Positions 52,694 through 61,297 of a stretch of 64,000 bases of DNA are shown here, piece by piece (position 1 is the first letter of the stretch; every line of letters starts with the position of its first letter). Source of the DNA: Streptomyces sp. DHE7-1 (GTDB lineage: Bacteria; Actinomycetota; Actinomycetes; Streptomycetales; Streptomycetaceae); the NCBI GenBank assembly GCA_016432725.1, contig JACJDG010000003.1, positions 4,092,001 to 4,156,000 of the forward strand. Direction: 5' to 3'. The notes beneath the pieces were generated by a model that worked only from the letters and a program-made list of their open reading frames with translations, was not told where the DNA came from and searched no databases. The translations under genes and the position numbers were made by a program.

Positions 52694-55564
52694 ATGGACA
52701 AGCTGGGACCGGGGGACCCGCGGCAGATCGGGGCGTACCGGCTGCTGGCGCGGCTGGGCGCGGGCGGCATGGGGCAGGTGTTCCTGGCGCGGTCGGACCG
52801 GGGCCGCACGGTCGCCGTGAAACTGATCCGCCGCGAACTGGCCGCCCAGGAGGAGTTCCGGGCCCGGTTCCGGCAGGAGGTGGGGTCCGCGCGGCGGGTC
52901 GGCGGGTACTGGACCGCGCCCGTGCTGGACGCGGACACCGAGGCGCCGGTGCCCTGGGTGGCCACCGGGTACGTCGCCGGGCCGAGCCTTCAGCAGGTCG
53001 TCGGGCACGATCACGGGGCGCTGCCCGAGCGGTCGGTGCGCATCCTCGCGGCCGGGCTCGCGCACGCGCTGAAGGACATCCACGCCGCCGGGATCGTCCA
53101 CCGCGACCTCAAGCCCTCGAACGTGCTGGTGACGATCGACGGGCCGCGCGTGATCGACTTCGGCATCGCGCGGGCGCTCGAGACGCTGGCCGGGGACGGC
53201 CTGACCCGGACCGGTTCACTGGTGGGGTCGCCCGGGTTCATGGCTCCGGAACAGGTGCGCGGGGACCGGGTCACGCCCGCCTGCGACGTCTTCTGCCTGG
53301 GCTCCGTGCTGGCCTACGCGGCGACCGGTGTGCTGCCCTTCGGCGGCGCGAACAGCGGGGTGCACGCCCTGATGTTCCGCATCGCCCAGGAGGAGCCCGA
53401 CCTGGAGGGCATGCCCGAGGGCATCGCCGACCTGGTCCGCGACTGCCTGCGCAAGGACCCCGCCGCCCGCCCCTCGCTCGACCGCATCCTGGAGCGGACG
53501 GGCGCGGAGGACACGGTCTCCGGCGGCCGCTCCCGCGACCCCTGGCTCCCCGGCGCCCTGGTCGCCCAGCTCGGCCGCCACGCGGTACGCCTCCTGGAGG
53601 TGGAGGACCCCCAGTCGGGACCCGACACGGACACCCGGGACGCGGGCGGCGAAGGCGGGGCGCCGGGGCCGGTGGCGGGCGCGGGGGCTTCGGCGTGGCC
53701 GGGTGGGCCTGCGGGTCCGGGTGCCGCGGCGGGCGGCGGTGCGCCTGCGGGTCCGGGTGCGCCCGGGTTCGGCGGTGCGCCGGTGGGTGCGGGTGCGGGA
53801 GGTGCCGGTGGGGCGCCGGGTCCGGTGGCGGGCCCGGCGGGCCCGGCGGGCGCGGGGGCTTCGGCGTGGCCGGGTGGGCCTGCGGGTCCGGGTGCCGCGG
53901 CGGGCGGCGGTGCGCCTGCGGGTCCGGGTGCGCCCGGGTTCGGCGGTGCGCCGGTGGGTGCGGGTGCGGGAGGTGCCGGTGGGGCGCCGGGTCCGGTGGC
54001 GGGCCCGGCGGGCCCGGCGGGCGCGGGGGCTTCGGCGTGGCCGGGTGGGCCTGCGGGTCCGGGTGCCGCGGCGGGCGGCGGTGCGCCTGCGGGTCCGGGT
54101 GCGCCCGGGTTCGGCGGTGCGCCGGTGGGTGCGGGTGCGGGAGGTGCCGGTGGGGCGCCGGGTCCGGTGGCGGGCGCGGGGGCTTCGGCGTGGCCGGGTG
54201 GGCCGGCGGGTCCGGCCGCGTCGGCCGGTACCGGTGGACAAGCGGGCGCGGCCGCTCCGGGCGGCGCGCAGGGCGCGGCAGCGGGCGTGGGGGCGTTCCC
54301 TGGCGCGGGTGGCTCGGTGGGGCCGGGCGCGTCGGCAGGCGCGGACGGGCCAGCGGGTCCGGGTGCCCCGGCCGTGGGCGGCGTCGACGGGGCCCTGGGC
54401 TCCGCGGCGGGCGCGGACGGGTCGGCGGGGCCGGCCGCCCCGGCGGACCGCGGTGCCCAGGCCGGTTCGGGCGTCCCGGCGGGCGAGGGTGCCCAGGCGG
54501 GTCCGGGCGCGGGCGGTCCCGGTGGGGCTCAGGGCCCCGCGGCGGGCGCGGGCGCCTGGCCCGGCCCGGCCGCTCCCACGGTTCCAAGTGCCCCCGCGGG
54601 CCCTGGCGCCCAGCGGAGCCCCGGCGACCAGGCGGCCCCCGGGGCTTCCCCCGGCGCGCGGGCGGCGGGGGCCGGGGGGCCGGTCGAGCACTCGCCCGTG
54701 GCCGATGACGCCCCGACGCCTCCGCCCCCGGGCGGGCCCGGCGGCGGAGGCGCGGCGGTCGGTCATCTGCCGACCCTGGTGGCCGGGCAGACCCCGCCGC
54801 CCGGGGCGCCCCCCGCCTACGGCACGCCTGCGCCGTACGGCTACGGCTATCCGCAGCAGGCCCAGCAGCATCCCCAGCCCCCGTCCGCCGGCTACGGATA
54901 CCCGCAGCAGCCGTACACCCCGTACGGCGGGCCCGGTTCCACCCCGCCCTACGGTCCGCCGCCGTTCACCGGGCAGCCGGAGCCGGAGCGCCCGGGCGGC
55001 CGCTCCACCGCGCTGCTCGTCGTGATCGCGCTGGTGGTGGCGCTGGGCGCGGGCGGCTCGGTGTACGCGCTGATGAAGCACGGCGGCGGCGACACGGCCG
55101 GCGGCACGGTCGGACCCGCGCCGACCGGCACCAGGAGCGCCCCGCCGGTGACCTCCTCTGCTCCCACACCGTCGCCCTCCGCCCCGGCCTCCTCCGCGGC
55201 GGCGGACGGCGCCGTCCCCGCCGCGTACCTCGGCACCTGGGAGACCACGATCGACAACACGGGCGGCACCAACACCCGCAGGCTGACCATCGGACAGGGC
55301 GAGGTCGGCGACAAGATCCTCACCCTGGTCGCGGACGGCCCCGGCGAGGGCGGCGGCACGTACCACTGTGTCTTCGAGGCGACCCTCGCCGAACAGCCGG
55401 GTGACGGCGGCCCGTTGGAGATCGGGCCGTCCACGGTCACCAGCGGCGAACCGATGTCGTCCTGCTCCCCGGGCGAGGCCACCGAGGTCACCCTGCTCCC
55501 GGACGGACGGCTGAAGCGCGCGAAGGCGGGTGGCGGGGAGAGCCTGACGTACACCAAGCAGTGA
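52694..55564 (+). CDS. Transmembrane Ser/Thr protein kinase with repeat-rich linker
   Basis: 956 aa. Kinase domain about residues 8-290: glycine loop RLGAGGMGQVFLARSDRG, Lys in TVAVKLIRRE, catalytic loop GIVHRDLKPSNVLVT, metal loop VIDFGIARALE, and GSPGFMAPEQVRGDR. Residues about 320-700 are Ala/Gly/Pro-rich, with three nearly identical 57-residue repeats and a partial fourth. A Pro/Tyr/Gln-rich segment (YGYPQQAQQHPQPPSAGYGY) and one membrane helix (STALLVVIALVVALGAGGSV, about 770-793) follow, then an extracellular domain of about 160 residues (YLGTWETTIDNTGG). ATG 52694 is preceded by GGGGGGAAGG. It is convergent with the SLATT gene. Confidence 0.93.
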   Translation: MDKLGPGDPRQIGAYRLLARLGAGGMGQVFLARSDRGRTVAVKLIRRELAAQEEFRARFRQEVGSARRVGGYWTAPVLDADTEAPVPWVATGYVAGPSLQQVVGHDHGALPERSVRILAAGLAHALKDIHAAGIVHRDLKPSNVLVTIDGPRVIDFGIARALETLAGDGLTRTGSLVGSPGFMAPEQVRGDRVTPACDVFCLGSVLAYAATGVLPFGGANSGVHALMFRIAQEEPDLEGMPEGIADLVRDCLRKDPAARPSLDRILERTGAEDTVSGGRSRDPWLPGALVAQLGRHAVRLLEVEDPQSGPDTDTRDAGGEGGAPGPVAGAGASAWPGGPAGPGAAAGGGAPAGPGAPGFGGAPVGAGAGGAGGAPGPVAGPAGPAGAGASAWPGGPAGPGAAAGGGAPAGPGAPGFGGAPVGAGAGGAGGAPGPVAGPAGPAGAGASAWPGGPAGPGAAAGGGAPAGPGAPGFGGAPVGAGAGGAGGAPGPVAGAGASAWPGGPAGPAASAGTGGQAGAAAPGGAQGAAAGVGAFPGAGGSVGPGASAGADGPAGPGAPAVGGVDGALGSAAGADGSAGPAAPADRGAQAGSGVPAGEGAQAGPGAGGPGGAQGPAAGAGAWPGPAAPTVPSAPAGPGAQRSPGDQAAPGASPGARAAGAGGPVEHSPVADDAPTPPPPGGPGGGGAAVGHLPTLVAGQTPPPGAPPAYGTPAPYGYGYPQQAQQHPQPPSAGYGYPQQPYTPYGGPGSTPPYGPPPFTGQPEPERPGGRSTALLVVIALVVALGAGGSVYALMKHGGGDTAGGTVGPAPTGTRSAPPVTSSAPTPSPSAPASSAAADGAVPAAYLGTWETTIDNTGGTNTRRLTIGQGEVGDKILTLVADGPGEGGGTYHCVFEATLAEQPGDGGPLEIGPSTVTSGEPMSSCSPGEATEVTLLPDGRLKRAKAGGGESLTYTKQ
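53681..54200 (+). repeat. Tandem 171-bp repeats within the kinase gene
   Basis: The marker GCGGGGGCTTCGGCGTGGCC starts at 53681, 53852, 54023 and 54176. The spacing is 171, 171 and 153 bp; the last interval lacks 18 bp encoding PAGPAG. Units are near-identical at DNA level, including silent positions, so the array expanded recently and may vary in length between strains or be mis-assembled. Confidence 0.92.
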
Positions 55565-55620
55565 GCTGAAACCCGCTCACGGCACAACGGCCGTGCTCCG
55601 TACCCGCGGCCGTGTTCCGT

Positions 55621-55675
55621 GCCGGACGCCGGACGCCGGACGCCGGACGCCGGACGCCGGACGCCGGACGCCGGA
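55621..55675. repeat. Heptanucleotide microsatellite (GCCGGAC)7
   Basis: Seven perfect copies of GCCGGAC from 55621 to 55669 plus a partial eighth, in the 140-bp gap between the convergent kinase and SLATT genes. Confidence 0.95.
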
Positions 55676-55704
55676 GGGCCCGTGGCCGTGCCGGTGACGT
55701 GCGG

Positions 55705-56453
55705 CTACCGGGGCTCCGGTGGCCGCTGACGGGGCATGTTCGGGCGGGCGCCGTTCGCGGGCGGCAGCGGGTGCCGGCCCGCCGGCGCCACCGACTCGGC
55801 GCGCATCCCGGACGTCAGCGCCGTCTGGATGCCGAGCGGCGCGGACCCCGTGCGGAACGCCACCATCCAGTCGGCGGTCTCCGTGCGCACCAGGTCCTGC
55901 ACGTCCTCCGAGAAGCGCCGCAGCACCCCCAGGCACCGCTCGGCGGCCTCGCTCGCCGTGCCCTCGGCGGGGCCCAGCACCTCCCGGACGCTCTCCGAGG
56001 CCCAGTCGAACTGGAGCACCTGCAGCCTCCGCTGCACGGCCTGCGCGGTGGCCACGTCCCTTATCCACCCCGAGGTGACCCCGAAGAACCGGTCGGCGCC
56101 CACACAGGCCACCGCGAGCAGCAGCGCCAGATACCCCAGGGCGCGACCCCGCCGACCACCCCGGTCATGTCCAGCAGGGGAAGCGCCGCCCCGAACACCG
56201 TCCCGGCCGCCGCGCCGGCCCGCAGGGCCCGCGCTCCCCGCCGCTTCCACACCCGGTCCTCGAGGTACCAGGCGGCCGTGTGCAGTGCCCCCCGCTCCAC
56301 CCACCGGTACAGCTCGTCGAGGCGTTCGGCGGGTTCGCCCCAGTCCCCGAGCGGGAAGGTCCGCCCGGTCAGATCGCCCGGCCGCGGTCCGGCCGGACCT
56401 TCGCCCCGGCCGTCCTGGGGCGGACCCTCGGGCTGCATCCCTGGCTGACCCAC
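55705..56453 (-). CDS. SLATT-type two-helix membrane protein (one frameshift)
   Basis: About 249 aa after repair of the run 56134-56137. ERLDELYRWVERGALHTAAW, YLEDRVWKRRGARALRAGAA lead into TM1 (AGTVFGAALPLLDMTGVVGG), and WGYLALLLAVACVGADRFFG is TM2 followed by VTSGWIRDVATAQAVQRRLQ, VLQFDWASESVREVLG. This is the SLATT (SMODS- and SLOG-associating 2TM effector) pattern, whose relatives act as membrane effectors in nucleotide-signal defence systems. No nucleotide-sensing SLOG or cyclase gene is adjacent, so here it is a stand-alone member. GTG 56453 with GGGAG 6 nt upstream is preferred over ATG 56438. Confidence 0.78.
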
Positions 56454-56727
56454 CCGGCACTCCCTAATGAACACGACACCGAACACGGCACTGCGCACCC
56501 CCGTCACACCGTGTGACATCGGATGGCGACGCGCGGCCCCCTTCCTACCGCCCAATGGGTGGCACGGACGGAGCTTTGCCGGCTTTTCCGCCCGGAAGAG
56601 GGCCTTGATCAGGTATAGGGCCACCGCGGTAATCACTCGAAAGAGTGGCGCGGCGATGGCCGGGCGGACCACGTAGGCTCGTGCACAGCGAACGACGACG
56701 CAGTGGACGAGGAACCAGGAGCTGATC

Positions 56728-57072
56728 GTGATTCCCGGTGGTGGCCAGCCCAACATGCAGCAGTTGCTCCAGCAGGCCCAGAAGATGCAGCAGGACCTCC
56801 AGCAGGCGCAGGAGGAACTGGCGAACACGGAGGTCGACGGTCAGGCCGGCGGCGGTCTGGTGCGGGCCACCGTCACGGGTTCCGGCGAGCTGCGGGCGCT
56901 GAAGATCGACCCGAAGGCGGTGGACCCCGAGGACACCGAGACCCTCGCGGACCTGGTCGTGGCGGCCGTGCAGGCGGCCAACGAGAACGCGCAGGCGCTG
57001 CAGCAGCAGAAGCTGGGCCCGCTGGCGCAGGGCCTCGGCGGCGGCAGCGGGATCCCGGGTCTGCCCTTCTGA
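56728..57072 (+). CDS. ybaB: YbaB/EbfC nucleoid-associated protein
   Basis: 114 aa. MQQLLQQAQKMQQDLQQAQE is the N-terminal Gln-rich helix. VDGQAGGGLVRATVTGSGEL, RALKIDPKAVDPEDTETLAD and LVVAAVQAANENAQALQQQK give the dimeric DNA-binding fold. GTG 56728 has AGGAGCTGATC upstream. It lies just before recR, the normal pair in most bacteria, and probably binds DNA in the recombination-repair or nucleoid context. Confidence 0.95.
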   Translation: MIPGGGQPNMQQLLQQAQKMQQDLQQAQEELANTEVDGQAGGGLVRATVTGSGELRALKIDPKAVDPEDTETLADLVVAAVQAANENAQALQQQKLGPLAQGLGGGSGIPGLPF

Positions 57073-57183
57073 TCCGTCCGCCGTTCCGGTGCCCGCCACC
57101 TGAGAGAAACCCCCTCCGCCTTCCAAGGACAGGCGGCAGCCGACTACCGTACGTACCGAAAGGTCTCCAGGAAAGGCAGTCCG

Positions 57184-57783
57184 TTGTACGAAGGCGTGGT
57201 CCAGGACCTCATCGACGAGCTGGGGCGGCTGCCCGGCGTCGGTCCCAAGAGCGCGCAGCGGATCGCCTTCCACATCCTGCAGGCGGAGCCGGCCGACGTG
57301 AAGCGGCTCGCGCAGGCGCTCCTGGAGGTCAAGGCGAAGGTCCGCTTCTGCGCGACCTGCGGCAACGTGGCGCAGGAGGAGCTGTGCAACATCTGCCGCG
57401 ACCCGCGCCGCGACCCGTCCGTCATCTGTGTGGTGGAGGAGCCGAAGGACGTCGTCGCGATCGAGCGCACCCGTGAGTTCCGCGGCCGCTACCACGTCCT
57501 GGGCGGCGCGATCAGCCCGATCGAGGGTGTGGGCCCCGACGACCTGCGCATCAGGGAACTCCTGGCCCGGCTGGCGGACGGCACGGTCACCGAGCTGATC
57601 CTCGCCACCGACCCGAATCTCGAAGGCGAGGCGACGGCCACGTACCTCGCCCGCATGATCAAACCCATGGGCCTGAAGGTCACCCGCCTGGCCAGCGGCC
57701 TCCCGGTGGGCGGCGACCTGGAATACGCGGACGAGGTCACTCTCGGCCGCGCCTTCGAGGGGAGACGACTCCTAGATGTCTGA
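57184..57783 (+). CDS. recR: Recombination protein RecR
   Basis: 199 aa, the usual length. The N-terminal helix-hairpin-helix is LIDELGRLPGVGPKSAQRIA. The zinc finger CATCGNVAQEELCNICRD has all four Cys. The Toprim domain has ICVVEEPKDVVAIE and ILATDPNLEGEATATYLARM. The start is TTG 57184 with AGGAAAGG upstream. It loads RecA with RecF/RecO at gaps. The stop overlaps the DUF5063 gene by 8 nt. Confidence 0.97.
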   Translation: MYEGVVQDLIDELGRLPGVGPKSAQRIAFHILQAEPADVKRLAQALLEVKAKVRFCATCGNVAQEELCNICRDPRRDPSVICVVEEPKDVVAIERTREFRGRYHVLGGAISPIEGVGPDDLRIRELLARLADGTVTELILATDPNLEGEATATYLARMIKPMGLKVTRLASGLPVGGDLEYADEVTLGRAFEGRRLLDV

Positions 57784-58438
57784 CGCCACGCTGCACGACT
57801 CGACGCGGAACCCGGACGACTTCTCGGTCCAGATCGCGGACCAGGTCGAGAGCTTCCTGGTCGCCGTCACGGAGGTGGCGAGGGGGGACGAGCCCGGCTC
57901 GACCGTTCCCTTCCTCCTCCTGGAGATCTCCCAGCTCCTGCTGGCCGGCGGCCGTCTCGGCGCCCACGAGGACATCGTCCCCGACGAGCGCTACGAGCCC
58001 GACCTCGGCCCCGAGGGGGACGTGGACGAGCTCCGCGAGAACCTGGCCCGGCTGCTGGACCCCGTCGACGTCTACTCCGAGGTCTTCGACCCCTACGAGC
58101 CGCGCAAGGCCTCGGTGCCGGCCCGGATCTCCGACGACATCGCCGACATCATCACCGACCTCCGCCACGGCATGGCCCACTACCGCTCGGGCCGCACCAC
58201 GGAGGCCCTGTGGTGGTGGCAGTTCTCCTACTTCTCCAACTGGGGCCCCACCGCCTCCGCCGTGCTGCGCGCCCTCCAGTCCGTCCTCATCCACGTCCGC
58301 CTCAACCAGCCCCTGGAGGAGCTGGACGGTCTCGACACCGACCAGGGCATGGGTGACGAGACCCTCGAGTTCGAGGCGGGCCGGGTCATGGCCGAGGAGA
58401 TCGGCGGCCCCCTCGGCATGAGCCGTCCGGCCCCGTAG
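57776..58438 (+). CDS. DUF5063 family protein
   Basis: 220 aa, acidic and mainly helical. FSVQIADQVESFLVAVTEVA, STVPFLLLEISQLLLAGGRL, DIADIITDLRHGMAHYRSGR and ALWWWQFSYFSNWGPTASAV match the protein always found after recR in Streptomyces (DUF5063). The overlap with recR suggests co-translation and perhaps a repair-linked role, which is inference from position only. Confidence 0.85.
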   Translation: MSDATLHDSTRNPDDFSVQIADQVESFLVAVTEVARGDEPGSTVPFLLLEISQLLLAGGRLGAHEDIVPDERYEPDLGPEGDVDELRENLARLLDPVDVYSEVFDPYEPRKASVPARISDDIADIITDLRHGMAHYRSGRTTEALWWWQFSYFSNWGPTASAVLRALQSVLIHVRLNQPLEELDGLDTDQGMGDETLEFEAGRVMAEEIGGPLGMSRPAP

Positions 58439-58616
58439 CCGCATCCCCGGCCAGGGGGCCGCGTCACTGTGACGCGGGGCACGTTGCGCGTGCTCCGCTC
58501 CCGGCTGGGCAGGTGCCGGTTGCGGGCGTCCGGTGTCTCACCATGCGGGAGCAGGGGGCGGAAAACGGACGCTCGGTAAACTGAGCCGACACAAACGAAC
58601 CGAGCGAGGAGCGCAC

Positions 58617-59909
58617 GTGGGCCTTGTCGTGCAGAAGTACGGAGGCTCCTCCGTAGCCGATGCCGAGGGCATCAAGCGCGTCGCCAAGCGGATCGTGGAA
58701 GCGAAGAAGAACGGCAACCAGGTGGTTGTCGTCGTTTCCGCGATGGGCGACACGACGGACGAGCTGATCGATCTCGCCGAGCAGGTTTCACCCATGCCTG
58801 CCGGCCGGGAGTTCGACATGCTGCTGACCGCCGGTGAGCGCATCTCCATGGCGCTGCTGGCCATGGCGATCAAGAACCTGGGACACGAGGCCCAGTCGTT
58901 CACCGGAAGCCAGGCAGGCGTCATCACCGACTCGGTCCACAACAAAGCCCGGATCATCGACGTCACGCCGGGGCGTATCCGCACCGCGCTGGACGAGGGC
59001 AACATCGCCATCGTCGCCGGGTTCCAGGGCGTCAGCCAGGACAAGAAAGACATCACCACGCTCGGCCGCGGCGGGTCCGACACCACGGCGGTGGCCCTGG
59101 CGGCCGCCCTCGACGCCGAGGTGTGCGAGATCTACACCGACGTCGACGGCGTGTTCACCGCCGACCCGCGCGTGGTGAAGAAGGCGAAGAAGATCGACTG
59201 GATCTCCTTCGAGGACATGCTGGAGCTCGCGGCCTCAGGTTCCAAGGTGCTGCTCCACCGCTGCGTGGAGTACGCCCGCCGCTACAACATCCCGATCCAC
59301 GTCCGCTCCTCGTTCAGCGGGCTGCCGGGCACGTGGGTCAGCAGCGAGCCAGTCGCGCAGAAGACACAGCAGCAAGGGGAAAAGAAGGTGGAGCAGGCCA
59401 TCATCTCGGGCGTCGCGCACGACACCTCCGAGGCCAAGATCACGGTCGTCGGCGTCCCGGACAAGCCGGGCGAGGCCGCAGCGATCTTCCGGACCATCGC
59501 GGACGCCCAGATCAACATCGACATGGTCGTGCAGAACGTGTCCGCGGCCTCCACCGGGCTGACGGACATCTCCTTCACCCTGCCGAAGACCGAAGGCCGC
59601 AAGGCCATCGACGCCCTGGAGCGCAACAAGGGCGGCATCGGGTTCGACTCCCTGCGCTACGACGACCAGATCGGCAAGATCTCCCTGGTCGGCGCGGGCA
59701 TGAAGACCAACCCGGGCGTCACCGCCTCGTTCTTCGAGGCGCTGAGCGACGCGGGCGTGAACATCGAGCTGATCTCGACCTCCGAGATCCGGATCTCGGT
59801 CGTCACCCGCAAGGACGACGTGCCGGAGGCCGTCCGCGCCGTCCACACCGCCTTCGGGCTCGACTCCGACACCGACGAGGCCGTCGTCTACGGGGGCACC
59901 GGCCGATGA
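58617..59909 (+). CDS. ask: Aspartokinase, alpha subunit
   Basis: 430 aa. It phosphorylates aspartate, the first step to lysine, methionine, threonine and diaminopimelate. The kinase domain holds MGLVVQKYGGSSVADAEGIK, VVVVSAMGDTTDELIDLAEQ, VAGFQGVSQDKKDITTLGRG and GSDTTAVALAAALDAEVCEI. Two ACT domains (about residues 265-430) include ITVVGVPDKPGEAAAIFRTI and SLVGAGMKTNPGVTASFFEA, for feedback by lysine and threonine. GTG 58617 has GAGCGAGGAGC upstream. The stop overlaps asd by 4 nt. Confidence 0.97.
   Translation: MGLVVQKYGGSSVADAEGIKRVAKRIVEAKKNGNQVVVVVSAMGDTTDELIDLAEQVSPMPAGREFDMLLTAGERISMALLAMAIKNLGHEAQSFTGSQAGVITDSVHNKARIIDVTPGRIRTALDEGNIAIVAGFQGVSQDKKDITTLGRGGSDTTAVALAAALDAEVCEIYTDVDGVFTADPRVVKKAKKIDWISFEDMLELAASGSKVLLHRCVEYARRYNIPIHVRSSFSGLPGTWVSSEPVAQKTQQQGEKKVEQAIISGVAHDTSEAKITVVGVPDKPGEAAAIFRTIADAQINIDMVVQNVSAASTGLTDISFTLPKTEGRKAIDALERNKGGIGFDSLRYDDQIGKISLVGAGMKTNPGVTASFFEALSDAGVNIELISTSEIRISVVTRKDDVPEAVRAVHTAFGLDSDTDEAVVYGGTGR
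59388..59909 (+). CDS. ask: Aspartokinase beta subunit from an in-frame internal start
   Basis: A GTG at 59388 is preceded by AAGGGGAAAAGAAG and opens a 173-aa protein containing only the two ACT domains (VEQAIISGVAHDTSEAKITV onward). Overlapping alpha/beta aspartokinase genes of this kind are known in corynebacteria, mycobacteria and Bacillus, where the enzyme is an alpha2beta2 complex. Use of the site here is inferred. Confidence 0.7.
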   Translation: MEQAIISGVAHDTSEAKITVVGVPDKPGEAAAIFRTIADAQINIDMVVQNVSAASTGLTDISFTLPKTEGRKAIDALERNKGGIGFDSLRYDDQIGKISLVGAGMKTNPGVTASFFEALSDAGVNIELISTSEIRISVVTRKDDVPEAVRAVHTAFGLDSDTDEAVVYGGTGR

Positions 59910-60979
59910 CCGGCAAGCCGACGCTCGCGGTCGTGGGAGCGACCGGAGCCGTCGGCGCGGTCATGCTCCAGATCCTGTCCCAGCGCGCGGACGTCTGGGG
60001 CGAGATCCGTCTGATCGCCTCCCCGCGTTCGGCCGGCCGCAAGCTGGCCGTGCGCGGGGCGGAGGTCGAGGTGACGGCCCTGACGGAGGACGCCTTCGAC
60101 GGGGTCGACGTGGCGATGTTCGACGTGCCCGACGAGGTCGCCGCCGAGTGGGCGCCGATCGCCGCCGCGCGCGGTGCGGTCGTCGTCGACAACTCGGGCG
60201 CCTTCCGGATGGACCCCGACGTCCCGCTCGTCGTGCCCGAGGTCAACGCGCACGCGGTGCGCAACCGGCCGCGCGGCATCGTCGCCAACCCCAACTGCAC
60301 CACGCTGTCGATGATCGTCGCCCTGGGCGCGCTGAACGCCGAGTTCGGGCTGCGCGAGCTGGTGGTGTCGTCGTACCAGGCGGTGAGCGGCGCCGGACGG
60401 GCCGGGGTGGACGCCCTGCGGGCCCAGCTGTCGCTGGTCGCCGGGACCGAGCTGGGCACCAAGCCCGGCGACGTACGGCGGGCCGTCGGGGACGACACCG
60501 GTCCCTTCCCGGAGCCGGTCGCGCTCAACGTGGTCCCCTGGGCGGGGTCGCTGCGGGAGGACGGCTGGTCGTCGGAGGAGATGAAGGTGCGGGACGAGTC
60601 CCGCAAGATCCTCGGGCTGCCCGCACTGCCGGTCGCCGTCACCTGCGTCCGGGTGCCGGTGATCACCACGCACTCCCTCACGGTCCACGCCCGGTTCCAG
60701 GGCGAGGTGACCGTCGACGGCGCCCGCGAGATCCTCGCCACCGCGCCCGGTGTCGTGCTGTACGACGACCCGGCCGCAGGCGAGTTCCCCACGCCCGCCG
60801 ACGTGGTGGGCACCGATCCCACCTGGGTGGGGCGGGTCCGGCGCGCGCTGGACGATCCGACCGCGCTGGAGCTCTTCGTGTGCGGGGACAACCTGCGCAA
60901 GGGCGCCGCGCTGAACACCGCGCAGATCGCCGAGTTGCTGGCGGCGGAGATCGCCGCGGGGTCTGTCGCCCGCGGCTAG
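59906..60979 (+). CDS. asd: Aspartate-semialdehyde dehydrogenase
   Basis: 357 aa. It reduces aspartyl phosphate to the semialdehyde with NADPH. The Rossmann start is TLAVVGATGAVGAVMLQILS. The catalytic Cys lies in RGIVANPNCTTLSMIVALGA, the substrate-binding segment is SSYQAVSGAGRAGVDALRAQ, and a catalytic His is in CVRVPVITTHSLTVHARFQG. ATG 59906 overlaps the ask stop by 4 nt, giving coupled expression of the two consecutive enzymes. Confidence 0.97.
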   Translation: MTGKPTLAVVGATGAVGAVMLQILSQRADVWGEIRLIASPRSAGRKLAVRGAEVEVTALTEDAFDGVDVAMFDVPDEVAAEWAPIAAARGAVVVDNSGAFRMDPDVPLVVPEVNAHAVRNRPRGIVANPNCTTLSMIVALGALNAEFGLRELVVSSYQAVSGAGRAGVDALRAQLSLVAGTELGTKPGDVRRAVGDDTGPFPEPVALNVVPWAGSLREDGWSSEEMKVRDESRKILGLPALPVAVTCVRVPVITTHSLTVHARFQGEVTVDGAREILATAPGVVLYDDPAAGEFPTPADVVGTDPTWVGRVRRALDDPTALELFVCGDNLRKGAALNTAQIAELLAAEIAAGSVARG

Positions 60980-61297
60980 AACGTTTGTAGTATCCATATA
61001 AGGAATGTGGCCGGGAGCATGGTCCAAACCACTTGCTCAGCGCTCCCCGGCGACAGAGGATTTTCCTCCCCGTCCCCCGCAACCGTGCGGAGGGCGGGGA
61101 GCGTCTTTGCAGTGACCCTTGCGAGGCGTGGGCGTGGGGATTCCGGCGTGGGGACGTCGGGTCCTGGTGGGGAGCGCCCGTTCGAATGGGACATAAAGGA
61201 AGAGCGGGGCGCATGACGGCTGTTGAGGAACCGTCGGTTGTCGCACATGTGACGTCCGGCACGTACAACCCTTCCGGGGGAAGCGTGTCCAACTGGC
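60980..61297 (+). promoter_or_regulatory. Terminator/promoter region before the sigma-factor gene
   Basis: This 318-bp gap has an AT-rich patch at 60989-61005 (TTGTAGTATCCATATAAGG is unusual for this genome) that could hold a promoter. A hairpin spans 61066-61101, arms CTCCCCGTCCCCCGCA and TGCGGAGGGCGGGGAG with two imperfect pairs, followed by CGTCTTT, a likely terminator for ask-asd or an attenuator of the sigma gene. A short frame opens at ATG 61213 (MTAVEEPSVVAHVTSGTYNP) and runs over the sigma start; it could be a leader peptide or the true N-terminus if a base is missing. Confidence 0.45.

Noticed and set aside
53216..55366. 716-codon minus-strand open frame with TRRPTGTSRTRTHRR repeats
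   Set aside because: Its repeats are only the complement of the kinase gene's 171-bp repeats; there is no start site or domain.
60980..61297. tRNA or small structured RNA gene before the sigma factor
   Set aside because: No cloverleaf or known RNA motif is visible; the only clear structure is one hairpin that looks like a terminator.
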